From assembly GCA_964410105.1 (NCBI GenBank), contig CAYPFY010000005.1:62001-126000 (forward strand): a DNA stretch of 64,000 nucleotides. Reading direction: 5' to 3'. The notes under the pieces were generated by a model. That model saw only the letters and a list, made by a program, of their open reading frames with translations, had not been told where the DNA came from and ran no database searches. The translations under genes were made by a program, and so were the position numbers. This stretch comes from CAYPFY01 sp964410105 (GTDB lineage Bacteria > Bacteroidota > Ignavibacteria > UBA10030 > SZUA-254). This document shows positions 35,914 to 46,076 of the stretch, piece by piece (position 1 is the stretch's first letter; every line of letters starts with the position of its first letter).

Positions 35914-37041
35914 TCAGAGTGACCTCTTTCGCATTCGTTTCGCGCTTAGTCCGATGGTAAAAGCGACGAAGAGCCCCATATAGATGAACTGAGGCCAGAC
36001 AGCCTCAAATCCCGTCCCCTTCAGCATGACGGCCCGGACCACCACGAGGAAGAACTTGTTAATGGCGATATTCGATAAAATCTGGAGCACGACCGGCATA
36101 TCAGAAATGGGGAACACGAATCCCGAGAGGAGAAATGAGGGAAGCAGCGACGTAAAAACAGACAGCATGAAGGCCACCTGCTGAGAATCGGTTATCGTGG
36201 AGATGAGCAGCCCCTGACCCAGCGCCCCGAGGATTATCGTAAAAATTGCCGCGTAGAGCAGGAGCAGGCATCCCTTAACCTGGATATGGAACAGAAAATA
36301 ACCGAGAATGAGGATCGACGAAGCGGCAAGCAGGCTTATCACCATGTAGGGGATCGTCTTTCCGATAATCAGCTGGACGGGCCTCATTGGGGAGATCATT
36401 ATTTGTTCCATGGTCCCACGCTCTTTTTCGCGCACGACCGTCATCGATGTCGAGACGACGGCCGTAAGCACGAGAATAAATCCGATCAGGCCGGGGACCA
36501 GAAAAAGCGACGATACGAGATCGGGGTTATACCAGATCCTGGGCTGAAGATCGATGGGAACATAACCTTCCCGGCCCATCCGGAGGGCGGAGGCAATGAT
36601 GCGCCGGTTCGAATAATCGGTCGTCAGCCGGGAGGCGTTCCCGACAGCCTGCCCAGCAGAATTGGCATCCGCCCCGTCGACGAGAATCTGAACCCGCGCG
36701 TCGGTACCGGCAAGCAGATCCCTGCCGAACCCGCGGGGAATAACCACAGCAATCCTCGCCCCCCCTTCGAGGAATCCCTCCTCTATGTCTGAATACGAAT
36801 CGACATCCATCCGGTAATCGAAAAATTCCGAATTCTTGAATTTGTCGAGCAGCGCGCGGCTCTCAGCGGACTTGTCCTGGTCGAAAATCACAAGAGGGAC
36901 ATGTTTCACATCAAAATTAAGGGCATATCCCACGAGAATGATCAGCGCCGCGGGGAGGACGAGCAGCATCCCGAGAGACGTCGGGTCCCGCCGGATCTGT
37001 CTGAATTCTTTGATGACGATTGGTTTAAGAGCTTTCAGCAT
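35914..37041 (-). CDS. ABC-2 type exporter permease (YbhS/YbhR-like)
   Basis: A protein of 375 residues with the same order of parts as its downstream neighbour: one helix, a periplasmic domain (VPLVIFDQDKSAESRALLDKF, VQILVDGADANSAGQAV), then five helices with KERGTMEQIMISPMRPVQ and SGFVFPISDMPVVLQ. Membrane-proximal ends are basic (SAKRMRKRSL). Starting ATG 37041 is 3 nt from the ATPase stop. The pair is equivalent to ybhS and ybhR of Escherichia coli. Confidence 0.92.
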   Translation of the reverse strand: MLKALKPIVIKEFRQIRRDPTSLGMLLVLPAALIILVGYALNFDVKHVPLVIFDQDKSAESRALLDKFKNSEFFDYRMDVDSYSDIEEGFLEGGARIAVVIPRGFGRDLLAGTDARVQILVDGADANSAGQAVGNASRLTTDYSNRRIIASALRMGREGYVPIDLQPRIWYNPDLVSSLFLVPGLIGFILVLTAVVSTSMTVVREKERGTMEQIMISPMRPVQLIIGKTIPYMVISLLAASSILILGYFLFHIQVKGCLLLLYAAIFTIILGALGQGLLISTITDSQQVAFMLSVFTSLLPSFLLSGFVFPISDMPVVLQILSNIAINKFFLVVVRAVMLKGTGFEAVWPQFIYMGLFVAFTIGLSAKRMRKRSL

Positions 37042-37044
37042 TGC

Positions 37045-38001
37045 CTATGCTTGCACCTCGGAAGCCGCTTTATCTTTTTCCAGGAGATAGAGAAAAACGT
37101 CCTCAAGCGAAGGGACGATCCGTTCGACGCGGTGAGCGGGGATTTGCCGCTCGGCGAGAGAGCGTCTGATCAGCTCCTCCCCTTCCCGTTCGTCGCTCAC
37201 CATAACGTGAAGGGCAGTTCCAAAAACCGACGTCTCAAGGGCCCAGGGTTTCGAGCGGATGATCTCGAGCGCTTCGACGGTTTCTGACTGGTCGAGGGAC
37301 ACTTCGAGAATGGGATTCGTGATATTGCGGGTTTTCAGCTCCGTCGGGCTCCCGGCCGCGATAAGTTTCCCGGCGTTAATCAGAATGATGTCGTTGCAAT
37401 ACTCCGCTTCGTCGAGGAAATGGGTCGTCACAAGCACTGTGACCCCGTCGGAGGAAAGCTCGTTGATCAGTTCCCAGAAATTGCGCCGTGAGATCGGGTC
37501 GACTCCGCCCGTGGGTTCGTCGAGGAACACAATCTTCGGCTCGTGGAGCATGGCGCAGCCGAGGGCAAGCCGTTGTTTCCAGCCTCCCGAGAGAGTTCTT
37601 GTAAGACTCGCTTCCCTTCCCTTGAGATCGGCCATTCTGAGGACCCATTCCATGCGATCGGCGAGCCGGGAATTCCTGAGCCCATAGACGCCTCCGTAGA
37701 ATCTTATATTCTGTTCCACGGTCAGGTCGTCATACAGCGAGAATCTTTGTGACATATAGCCGATAGTCAGCTTCACGCTTTCGGTCTGAGTATTCACGTC
37801 GAATCCGCCGACAATCGCCGTGCCTGAGGTCGGCTCCAGCAGCCCGCAGAGCATGCGGATCGTCGTCGACTTCCCTGCGCCGTTGGCTCCGAGGAACCCA
37901 AAGATCTCCCCCTGTTTGACGGCAAAATTCACATCATCGACGGCGGTGAATGCGCCAAATTTCTTCGTCAGATGGGAAGCCTCTATTGAATAGTTGTTCA
38001 T
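37045..38001 (-). CDS. ABC transporter ATP-binding protein (exporter, second ATPase)
   Basis: A protein of 318 residues: Walker A GANGAGKSTTIRML (about residues 38-51), Q-loop MSQRFSLYDDLTV, signature LSGGWKQRLALG and Walker B IVFLDEPTGGVDP, followed by a 90-residue regulatory tail ending in a lysine-rich helix. In the signature motif, WKQR follows SGG. The start overlaps the tolC-like stop by 4 nt. Together with the other ATPase of this operon it corresponds to the two halves of the fused E. coli YbhF. Confidence 0.93.
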   Translation of the reverse strand: MNNYSIEASHLTKKFGAFTAVDDVNFAVKQGEIFGFLGANGAGKSTTIRMLCGLLEPTSGTAIVGGFDVNTQTESVKLTIGYMSQRFSLYDDLTVEQNIRFYGGVYGLRNSRLADRMEWVLRMADLKGREASLTRTLSGGWKQRLALGCAMLHEPKIVFLDEPTGGVDPISRRNFWELINELSSDGVTVLVTTHFLDEAEYCNDIILINAGKLIAAGSPTELKTRNITNPILEVSLDQSETVEALEIIRSKPWALETSVFGTALHVMVSDEREGEELIRRSLAERQIPAHRVERIVPSLEDVFLYLLEKDKAASEVQA

Positions 38002-39302
38002 GGGCGGAGCGACCCGGTTGCTTTTGACAGGCGGGCCCGTGCGAGCTCATGTTCGACGAGGGCGGCTGTGAAATTCGTCTTCGCCTGCCGGAGAGCCACG
38101 GAGGCATCGAGAAGCTCGGATGATGTCGCCAGCCCGCTCTTATATTTGTCGGCCGTAGAGCGCATATTCTCGTCCGCCTGCTCGACTCCGAGCCGGGCGA
38201 CCGAGATTTTCTCCTCCGCGCGGCGGGTGGCGAGCACATAGCGGCGCACTTCGAGATCGGCATTGTCCTTCATCTGTGAGTAAAGGTTTTCGTTCTGCCG
38301 GAGGAGGGCGCCTGCCTGGTCCGCCTGCGAGCGGGTTGCGCCCCAGTTCCAGATATCGAGCTGGAGCGTAAGGGCCACATCCCAGCTGCTCTTGAACTCA
38401 TCGACCGTCGGCTGATACCGGACGTTCGGGCGGTTGTACAAATAGCTGCCGGCGAGAAAAACCTGCGGCCAATAATTCCCCTTGGCCGCCTCGAGAGACG
38501 ATCTGGCCGCGTCTATCCGCAGCTGCCCTGCCCGCAGGTCCGGACGTGATTCGGTGGCGCCGGGAACTGGGGCCGATCCCTTCGAGACCGAGGAATCGGG
38601 CGCCGAGGCGAGCTCCAATTCCGTATCCAGCGGAAATCCGATGCTGTTATTGAGATTCATCTGTGAGACCTGGACATCATTTGCGGCGTCGATCCTGGAG
38701 AGCTCGACTCCGGAAAGCTGGACCTGGATTTTCAGGAGATCGTTGCGTGTTGCCATGCCGGCTTTGAGAAGATTCTCCGTATCCTTCCGGTAGGCTTCCA
38801 GGCGCGCGACGTTTTCGTCGACAAACGTCATCGTCTCCCTGGCCTGGAAGAGAGTCCAGTACGCAGCCGTGACGCTCAAAACGAGGTCGGACTCATCATT
38901 CCGGGAATCCTCCGCAGCTGCCTCGGCGAGGGTGGCGGCGGCGCGGGCATTGCTTGAAAGTCGGAGGCCAGTAAAAAGCGGCTGTTGGACGGTGGCCCTG
39001 AGATTATAATTGTCGAGCACCGTCGGGGAGATGACGAACGGCCTCGGGAACCCGGGGGGTTGAATCTGAAACGGATCGACGTCGCTCAGGCGGTGGTAGC
39101 TTCCCTCGAACCTGAGCGACGGGAGAAGGTAAGAGTTCGCCTCAGCCGAGCGGGCGGAGGCGGCATCGTATCGGGCGGAGGATATTTTCAATAATTTGCT
39201 ATTCTGTTCCCCGGCGGCGAGTGCATCGGCGAGCGTCAATCGCTTGGGAACCTGTGCAGACACCGAGCTAAGGATAAAAACGAGTAGAATCGACACTTTC
39301 AT
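37998..39302 (-). CDS. TolC-family outer membrane efflux protein
   Basis: A protein of 434 residues with a signal peptide (ILLVFILSSVSAQV) and two repeated alpha-helical/beta-hairpin halves. LTLADALAAGEQNSKLLKISSARYDAA opens the first half and TESRPDLRAGQLRIDAARSSLEAAKGNYWPQ, read as RPDLRAGQLRIDAARSSLEA, the second. It would form the trimeric outer membrane duct for the exporter. The gene is placed between the two ATPase genes with 4-nt overlaps on both sides, an unusual order that enforces equal translation of duct and motor genes. Confidence 0.92.
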   Translation of the reverse strand: MKVSILLVFILSSVSAQVPKRLTLADALAAGEQNSKLLKISSARYDAASARSAEANSYLLPSLRFEGSYHRLSDVDPFQIQPPGFPRPFVISPTVLDNYNLRATVQQPLFTGLRLSSNARAAATLAEAAAEDSRNDESDLVLSVTAAYWTLFQARETMTFVDENVARLEAYRKDTENLLKAGMATRNDLLKIQVQLSGVELSRIDAANDVQVSQMNLNNSIGFPLDTELELASAPDSSVSKGSAPVPGATESRPDLRAGQLRIDAARSSLEAAKGNYWPQVFLAGSYLYNRPNVRYQPTVDEFKSSWDVALTLQLDIWNWGATRSQADQAGALLRQNENLYSQMKDNADLEVRRYVLATRRAEEKISVARLGVEQADENMRSTADKYKSGLATSSELLDASVALRQAKTNFTAALVEHELARARLSKATGSLRP

Positions 39303-40219
39303 AAAACCTCGACCGGCCGTTTCAAAATGTGGATGAACACATTTTCCAGGGAGGGAGAGATGGTGCGGCTGTTTGTAATATGAATGCCGGCAGAGACGAG
39401 GGCAGACTCAACGCGATGGGCGTCGGACGGTTGCACCATCACATTCAGACGGTCGCCAAAGCCCTGGACGTCGTTCACGAAGGGAAGATCACGCAGAATC
39501 TTAAACCCCGCGCGCACCTGATCGCAGACTATTTCGAGTATTTCTCCTTTCATCAGGCTCTTAACCTTCTGAGGCGTATCTGAGACCATGATCCGTCCCT
39601 TATCCATGAGGGCGATCCGAGAGCAGCGTTCGGCCTCATCGAGGTAGGGGGTGCTCATCACGATCGTAATGCCGCTTTTGAGAAGGCTTTGAAGAATACT
39701 CCAGAAATCCCGCCGTGAGACGGGATCGACCCCTGTCGTCGGCTCGTCGAGAAATATGAGCCGCGGCGTATTGACGAGCGTGCAGGCGAGCGCGAGCTTT
39801 TGCTTCATCCCGCCCGAGAGCTTATCGGCGAGGCGGTCCCGGAAGGGGGTCAGCCGTGTAAACTCCAGCAGTTCCTCCAGGCGGGGGCGGTAGTTGTCCA
39901 CGGAGTTGATTTCCGCAAAAAATTCAATATTCTCATCGACGCTCAGGTCGCCGTAGAGCGAGAATTTTTGGGAGAGGTAACCGATTTCCCTGTTGATGGC
40001 GTCTGATTCCCGGATCACATCATGCCCCAGGACCTGTGCTGAACCGGAAGTCGGCGCGAGGATGCCGCAGAGCATTCGGATCGTGGTGGTCTTCCCCGAT
40101 CCGTCGGGACCGACAAGGCCGAACATTTCGCCATAGCCCACCGTCAAGTGCAGATTATCGACGGCGGTGATGGGGCCGAACTTGCGTGAAAGATCCGACG
40201 ACTGGATCGCGAGATCCAC
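39299..40219 (-). CDS. ABC transporter ATP-binding protein (exporter, first ATPase)
   Basis: A protein of 306 residues with Walker A GPDGSGKTTTIRML, where the usual asparagine of PNG is aspartate, as in the first half of YbhF-type ATPases. The Q-loop LSQKFSLYGDLSV, signature LSGGMKQKLALA and Walker B RLIFLDEPTTGVDP are intact. Its tail ends with SLENVFIHILKRP. It begins 2 nt after the stop of the membrane-fusion gene. With the second ATPase it would power the heterodimeric permease. Confidence 0.93.
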   Translation of the reverse strand: MDLAIQSSDLSRKFGPITAVDNLHLTVGYGEMFGLVGPDGSGKTTTIRMLCGILAPTSGSAQVLGHDVIRESDAINREIGYLSQKFSLYGDLSVDENIEFFAEINSVDNYRPRLEELLEFTRLTPFRDRLADKLSGGMKQKLALACTLVNTPRLIFLDEPTTGVDPVSRRDFWSILQSLLKSGITIVMSTPYLDEAERCSRIALMDKGRIMVSDTPQKVKSLMKGEILEIVCDQVRAGFKILRDLPFVNDVQGFGDRLNVMVQPSDAHRVESALVSAGIHITNSRTISPSLENVFIHILKRPVEVL

Positions 40220-40221
40220 GT

Positions 40222-41142
40222 TCAGCCTCCTCCTTTGGCGGAGATGGTCGCATCGGCGGGGAGTCCCGGCTTCAGCGCTCCGTCCGGATTATCGAGCTCG
40301 ATCTTCACGCCGAAAACAAGCTTCGTCCTTTCCTCTTTGGTTTGGACGTTTTTCGGCGTAAACTCGGCGCTCGGAGAGATAAAAACAACCGTGCCCGGGA
40401 ATTTCTTATCATGCCCGTCGACAACCACCTGCGCTGTTTCCCCAAGCTTCACCCGTGGCAATTCGCTCTCGGCGACGTAGATCATGAGCTTCACTCGGTC
40501 CAGGTAGGTGAGGCGGAGGACATTCATTCCTGGGGTCACGAACTCCCCTATCTCGACGGCCTTGAGGGTGACTGTGCCGTTCGAGGGGGCGAGGATCCGG
40601 CAATCCCGTATTTTCTTGCGGAGCAGATCGGTTTGGGCGGCGGCGAAGTCGCTCTTCTCCCGCGCCGCATTGATCTCCTCCGGCCGGGAGCCGCGCCGAA
40701 GTTTTTCGAACGTTTGCTGCGCGGCGACATATTTCGCATAAGAATCATCGTACTGTTTCTGCGTGATCGTTTGCGAGGCGAGCAGATCCTTCATCCTGTT
40801 GTAGTCTGCTTCCGCGATCTTAAAGGCTGCGGCGGCCTGGAGGATATCCTCCTTACGCGAGCCTTCGACGGCGAGCCTGTAGGAAGCCTCAAACGAGTGC
40901 TGATTGGCGATTGCCTGGCGAAGCTGAATCTGATACTCCTGATCGTCGACGACGACGAGAGTATCGCCGAGACGAACCCTGGACCCCTCCTCGATGCGGA
41001 TCTCTTTAACTTTGCCGGTGATCTCGGCCGCGACATTGACGTCTGTCCCTTCTATGACTCCCGAGGCAGAGATTGCCGGGTCATCCTTTCCGGAGCAGCC
41101 AATGAGGACGCAGGCGATCAGGACAAAAAATTTCATTTTCAC
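40222..41142 (-). CDS. HlyD-family membrane fusion lipoprotein
   Basis: A protein of 306 residues beginning with a lipoprotein signal (FFVLIACVLIGC, cysteine near residue 16). VEGTDVNVAAEITGKVKEI-type biotinyl-lipoyl segments at both ends (VIEGTDVNVAAEITGKV and LAPSNGTVTLKAVEIGEFV) flank a helical hairpin of about 120 residues, then a beta-barrel with VYVAESELPRVKLGE (seen as IYVAESELPRVKLGE). It links the inner-membrane exporter to TolC. GAGAGGTGAAA precedes the ATG, and the gene follows tetR after 48 nt. Confidence 0.93.
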   Translation of the reverse strand: MKMKFFVLIACVLIGCSGKDDPAISASGVIEGTDVNVAAEITGKVKEIRIEEGSRVRLGDTLVVVDDQEYQIQLRQAIANQHSFEASYRLAVEGSRKEDILQAAAAFKIAEADYNRMKDLLASQTITQKQYDDSYAKYVAAQQTFEKLRRGSRPEEINAAREKSDFAAAQTDLLRKKIRDCRILAPSNGTVTLKAVEIGEFVTPGMNVLRLTYLDRVKLMIYVAESELPRVKLGETAQVVVDGHDKKFPGTVVFISPSAEFTPKNVQTKEERTKLVFGVKIELDNPDGALKPGLPADATISAKGGG

Positions 41143-41190
41143 CTCTCGATTTATTCAGCAAAAACTATAGCGCCGGCCGGGGTGTAAATC

Positions 41191-41808
41191 TCAGCTCCGC
41201 GGCTCATTGAAAATACGCGAGCGGAACTGTTCGCGGGCTTCCTCCGTCAGGATGCCGTCCAGGTAGACCCGCATGATAGTCTTGAAGGCCTCTTCGGTCG
41301 AAAATGAATTCTCGGAGACCACGGTCGGGTTAACGACGCCCTGCAGCGAGCTGATGTACATGAGCACAATGACATCCTTATTCACGTCGTTGCGGACGAG
41401 CCCGTGGCGGATTCCGTCATCGATCATTTTCCCGAAGTGTTTCTGGAAAATCTCGCGGCGCATCGTATCCACTCTCTTCCAGAGGTCGGGGCGGTATCGG
41501 CGCATATCATCCTGAAACTGCTTGCTGATCCTGCAGACCATCCGCCCTATGGTGGTCCAGAGGTTGACAAGCTTACTGATAAAATCCTCCGATGACGAAA
41601 GTATCGAGTTCACCCTTCCTCCCACCTCCCTCATTTGCAATTCCATCACCGCATTCAGCAGCTCATCCTTGCTTTCGAAGTACTGGTACATCGTCTTCTT
41701 GCTGATCCCGAGGTTCTGGGAAAGCTCATCCATGGTCACCTTCGAGAACCCGTCCGAGAGAAACTTCTCCCGCGCGTGGGTGACTATCCGTTCTTTAACT
41801 TCTTCCAT
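41191..41808 (-). CDS. TetR/AcrR-family repressor of the efflux operon
   Basis: A protein of 205 residues with an N-terminal helix-turn-helix: MEEVKERIVTHAREKFLSDG, then VTMDELSQNLGISKKTMYQYFESKDELL (HTH about residues 24-45). The C-terminal ligand domain is unlike any specific regulator I know. It is the first gene of the exporter operon, and a 28-bp inverted repeat fills its promoter, so autoregulation of the whole operon is likely. The predicted transcription start lies about 1 nt before the ATG, making this another leaderless candidate. Confidence 0.92.
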   Translation of the reverse strand: MEEVKERIVTHAREKFLSDGFSKVTMDELSQNLGISKKTMYQYFESKDELLNAVMELQMREVGGRVNSILSSSEDFISKLVNLWTTIGRMVCRISKQFQDDMRRYRPDLWKRVDTMRREIFQKHFGKMIDDGIRHGLVRNDVNKDVIVLMYISSLQGVVNPTVVSENSFSTEEAFKTIMRVYLDGILTEEAREQFRSRIFNEPRS

Positions 41809-41813
41809 GATAG

Positions 41814-41845
41814 GGAAACTATATTAGTATTAAGAGTTTCCGCAA
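41814..41845 (-). promoter_or_regulatory. tetR promoter filled by a 28-bp operator-like inverted repeat
   Basis: On the minus strand TTG (41845-41843), 21 nt, TAGTTTCC (41821-41814). The arms GGAAACT (41814-41820) and AGTTTCC (41835-41841) are perfect, separated by 14 nt, and occupy the space between and over the promoter boxes. TetR binding there would block RNA polymerase. Confidence 0.68.
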
Positions 41846-41864
41846 GGGGCAAAAAAAAGTGTTG

Positions 41865-41892
41865 GGAAACTAACAACACTTTTAACGTTTCC
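41865..41892. promoter_or_regulatory. Second GGAAAC/GTTTCC inverted repeat upstream of tetR
   Basis: GGAAAC (41865-41870) and GTTTCC (41887-41892) again span 28 bp in total, 51 bp from the first repeat centre to centre. A different perfect palindrome, AGTGTTG (41858-41864) and CAACACT (41874-41880), overlaps it. A CCCCTT/AAGGGG hairpin (41908-41925) over the M24 stop lies just beyond. Confidence 0.55.
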
Positions 41893-41917
41893 AATATATG
41901 AAAGGTTCCCCTTAGAG

Positions 41918-43135
41918 TCAAGGGGACAGAATTCGTATAACCTCCTGTTGCCTCGGTTCGCCGGGGATAATGACCTTACGGTCTTTGGAGATATAGGCAT
42001 TGATTTCGCTACGGACGCCGAAATCCCCCATAAAATAGATACCCGGCTCTATTGAAAACGACGTCTCGGGGATAATCGTCCGTTCATCCCGGGTCTCGAG
42101 GTTATCCATATTGGCCCCGCTCCCATGAAGATCCTCGGTGATCGAGTGGCCTGTCCGGTGAATGAAATACTCGCCGAATCCTTGCCGGGTGATCACCTGG
42201 CGGGCGGCATCATCGACATCGCAGCCCCGGATCGGCTTGTTCTGGGCGAACGATTTCTCGAGCAGAGAGACAGCCGCGTCACGCGCCTCCTTCACAACTG
42301 CAAACACTTTCGCAATTTTTTCCGGAACCGACGTATCGAGACAGCCCACCCACGTAATATCGTTATAGGTCGACCCGGGCTTATTCTTCTTGGCCCAGAG
42401 GTCGATCAGCACGAAATCTCCTTTTTTGAGATCGCTGTGTACTTCCTGCGTAGGCTCATAATGCGGATTACCGCTGTTCGTATTCACGGAACAATTCGGA
42501 GCTTCGTTCGACATCAGATCGTTTTCCCCGAAGAGCTTAAGCATAAACTGTTGCACGTCAAATTCCGTCACGCGCTGCTTGCCGGCAATCCGGTCTCTCA
42601 TGAATCCGAAAGTCTTATCCACGATACCCCTCATGGCCTTCGCCGTCGTCAGATTATCATGATACGCCTCCTCGGACCATCGGGATTCAAAGTACTGAGT
42701 GAGATTCATTGAGGAGACCACGTCGACGCCGGCCTTCCGTACCGTTTCTACGGTCCCGGCGTCCACTTTCGACACATAGGGTATGGCGTTTCCTGGTGAA
42801 TACTCCATGGCGACAGTCTTCATGCCGTCAAGAATTTTGCGCAACCCCTCTTCGAGAGACTGCCAGCTTAGAAAGATTGTTTTCTCGCCCGGCAGGTGGT
42901 CGAGGTTCCATCGTTCAATGCTGTGGACAAGCTTGCGGGGTTCGCCCTGGGCCGGGATGAGGTAGAAAAATCTGCGGGTATTCAGGATATGCCTGGGATA
43001 CTCCAGGATTCTTTGGGCAAACTCGTTTCTCTTCCAGAAATCATAAAAGAGCCACCCGTCGATTTTCTGCTCCCGCAGCGCAGATTGAATAGAGGTGATC
43101 TTTGCAAGCGAGCCATTCGCCGATGTGGTAGACAT
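41918..43135 (-). CDS. M24-family metallopeptidase (Xaa-Pro aminopeptidase-like)
   Basis: A protein of 405 residues. The N-terminal creatinase-like domain (IDGWLFYDFWKRNEFAQRIL) is followed by a pita-bread domain with all five metal ligands visible: VLIDLWAKKN, YNDITWVG, HRTGHSITEDLHG, FSIEPGIYF and VRSEINAYI. The family removes N-terminal residues before proline or cleaves related dipeptides. ATG 43135 was chosen for domain length and because the predicted transcription start lies 28 nt upstream; the longer frame to 43198 would run through the promoter. It is a single-gene unit. Confidence 0.9.
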   Translation of the reverse strand: MSTTSANGSLAKITSIQSALREQKIDGWLFYDFWKRNEFAQRILEYPRHILNTRRFFYLIPAQGEPRKLVHSIERWNLDHLPGEKTIFLSWQSLEEGLRKILDGMKTVAMEYSPGNAIPYVSKVDAGTVETVRKAGVDVVSSMNLTQYFESRWSEEAYHDNLTTAKAMRGIVDKTFGFMRDRIAGKQRVTEFDVQQFMLKLFGENDLMSNEAPNCSVNTNSGNPHYEPTQEVHSDLKKGDFVLIDLWAKKNKPGSTYNDITWVGCLDTSVPEKIAKVFAVVKEARDAAVSLLEKSFAQNKPIRGCDVDDAARQVITRQGFGEYFIHRTGHSITEDLHGSGANMDNLETRDERTIIPETSFSIEPGIYFMGDFGVRSEINAYISKDRKVIIPGEPRQQEVIRILSP

Positions 43136-43167
43136 AGTCTTTTCTCTAATAGGGGGTGGGTTCTCGT

Positions 43168-43198
43168 ACAATATACGGAGGCATGGTGGGAGATGCAA
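43168..43198 (-). promoter_or_regulatory. Promoter: TTG, 20 nt, TATATTGT
   Basis: TTG at 43198-43196, 20 nt, TATATTGT at 43175-43168; leader of about 28 nt for the M24 peptidase gene. Confidence 0.68.
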
Positions 43199-43258
43199 AA
43201 CCCTGAAGCGTCACTCTGGGACCTCTCAGGGCAACGAGCGATCCCCTAAACGCACCGG

Positions 43259-43903
43259 TTACATTCCCTCATCCAGGAGCGACGTGAAGTAAGCCCGAAG
43301 CCTCTGAGGCAGGAATTCCATAACCGCCGCCCGTTCGAGAAGTTTTGGATCATGGTTCCCGGAAGTCAGCATCCGGCCGACATCGCCGATCGACAGGGAC
43401 CGGGGAATCCCGCCCAGATAGTTCAAAAAATCTCCGGGAGCGACCTCACCCTCCTTCAGCACCCTGAAATAGACGCCGAACCGTCCCGACTTGGCAAATC
43501 TCCTCACGAACCTCTGGTCCCGGAAGCGGATTCCAAGCTTGAAGCATGGCAACCGGGGCTGAACGGCAACTATCTCAGCGCTTCCGGCCCGGAACCGGTC
43601 TCCGACAAAGATTTTGTCCTCGAAGAGCCCTCCTTCGACCGAGAAATTTTCGCCGAAAGATCCCCAGGGCAAATCCTTTTCAAGTTCAGACTTCCAGGAG
43701 AGATAATGTTCCGCGGCGTAGCCGTAGAGGGCCTTGTCAATGCCTCCATGGACTGAGGGATCGGCCTGTTTGTCCCCCTCGATATTCATGCGCAAGACAG
43801 AGAGACGACGATTCACCGGCTCTTTGAAAATCGCCGTCTCTATTATTTTCCCCATCCAGCGGACTTCGCGCGGGAGGCCGACGTTGAGCGAGACGATTTT
43901 CAT
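43259..43903 (-). CDS. MOSC domain protein (YiiM-like)
   Basis: A protein of 214 residues. MKIVSLNVGLPREV begins the family core, ADPSVHGGIDKALYGYAAEHY is the conserved MOSC loop, PWGSFGENFSVEG follows, and PRLPCFKLGIRF contains the single cysteine expected to bind the molybdenum cofactor. The YiiM branch reduces N-hydroxylated bases and amidoximes. A C-terminal extension of about 50 residues with helices is typical for this branch. ATG 43903 has a poor binding site; an in-frame GTG at 43987 lies inside an upstream palindrome and is unlikely. The upstream region suggests specific regulation. Confidence 0.88.
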   Translation of the reverse strand: MKIVSLNVGLPREVRWMGKIIETAIFKEPVNRRLSVLRMNIEGDKQADPSVHGGIDKALYGYAAEHYLSWKSELEKDLPWGSFGENFSVEGGLFEDKIFVGDRFRAGSAEIVAVQPRLPCFKLGIRFRDQRFVRRFAKSGRFGVYFRVLKEGEVAPGDFLNYLGGIPRSLSIGDVGRMLTSGNHDPKLLERAAVMEFLPQRLRAYFTSLLDEGM

Positions 43904-43968
43904 GGGGTTCCGAATTTTCTCGTCAGATCCCAGGCTGATTTCCCTCCTCAGGTGAATCGATGACTGCC

Positions 43969-44002
43969 GCAAAGTATTGCCTGACACTCAGGTGTCAGGC
44001 AA
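43969..44002 (-). promoter_or_regulatory. Long-spacer promoter with an 11-bp-arm palindrome (MerR-like layout)
   Basis: Arms TTGCCTGACAC (43977-43987) and GTGTCAGGCAA (43992-44002) are perfect with a 4-nt centre. On the minus strand the palindrome begins with a TTG box and ends one base before TACTTTGC (43976-43969). The spacing TTG to TACTTT is 23 nt, three longer than in the other promoters, as in MerR-controlled promoters. It might instead be a second, T-less hairpin behind groEL. Confidence 0.5.
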
Positions 44003-44036
44003 AAAAAAACCCGGCAGGTTTTGAGGCTGCCGGGTC
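44001..44036 (-). terminator. Intrinsic terminator of groES-groEL
   Basis: On the minus strand ACCCGGCAG and CTGCCGGGT (arms at 44027-44035 and 44009-44017) enclose a 9-nt loop and are followed by nine T (44009-44001). It starts 16 nt after the groEL stop. Confidence 0.9.
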
Positions 44037-44050
44037 TGGACAAACTGGGC

Positions 44051-45691
<1,641 letters not shown>

Positions 45692-45729
45692 AGTTTATCT
45701 CCTCTTGGTGTAATGAATGATTAAATTTT

Positions 45730-46014
45730 TCAGACGACGGCGAAGAGGTCGGTCTCGCGCATGATCAGGTATTCCTGACCGTCGAGGTTGACTTCTGTGC
45801 CTGAATACTTGCCGTAGAGAACTTTATCGCCGACCTTCACGTCGATCGGGATAAGCTTTCCGTCTTCGGCCTTGCGTCCGGGTCCGGCGGCCACCACTTC
45901 TCCCACGACCGGCTTCTCTTTTGCGGTATCGGGGAGGATGATGCCCCCTTTGGTCTTTTCCTCAGCGGGAGCGGGCTTGATGACGATGCGATCGCCCAGC
46001 GGCTTGATCTTCAT
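45730..46014 (-). CDS. groS: Co-chaperonin GroES
   Basis: A protein of 94 residues, the standard size: MKIKPLGDRIVIKPAPAEEK, the mobile loop TKGGIILPDTAKEKPVVGEV (about residues 21-40), and GDKVLYGKYSGTEVNLDGQEYLIM at the end, split by a beta turn. AGGAG lies before the ATG. It is the first gene of the operon. The promoter upstream fits the housekeeping consensus, and I found no CIRCE element. Confidence 0.98.
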   Translation of the reverse strand: MKIKPLGDRIVIKPAPAEEKTKGGIILPDTAKEKPVVGEVVAAGPGRKAEDGKLIPIDVKVGDKVLYGKYSGTEVNLDGQEYLIMRETDLFAVV

Positions 46015-46076
46015 AGGTATTTCTCCTCTAAGTTGTTATTTTACTGGTAGTTATTGGATTATCCGATGTGATAAAA

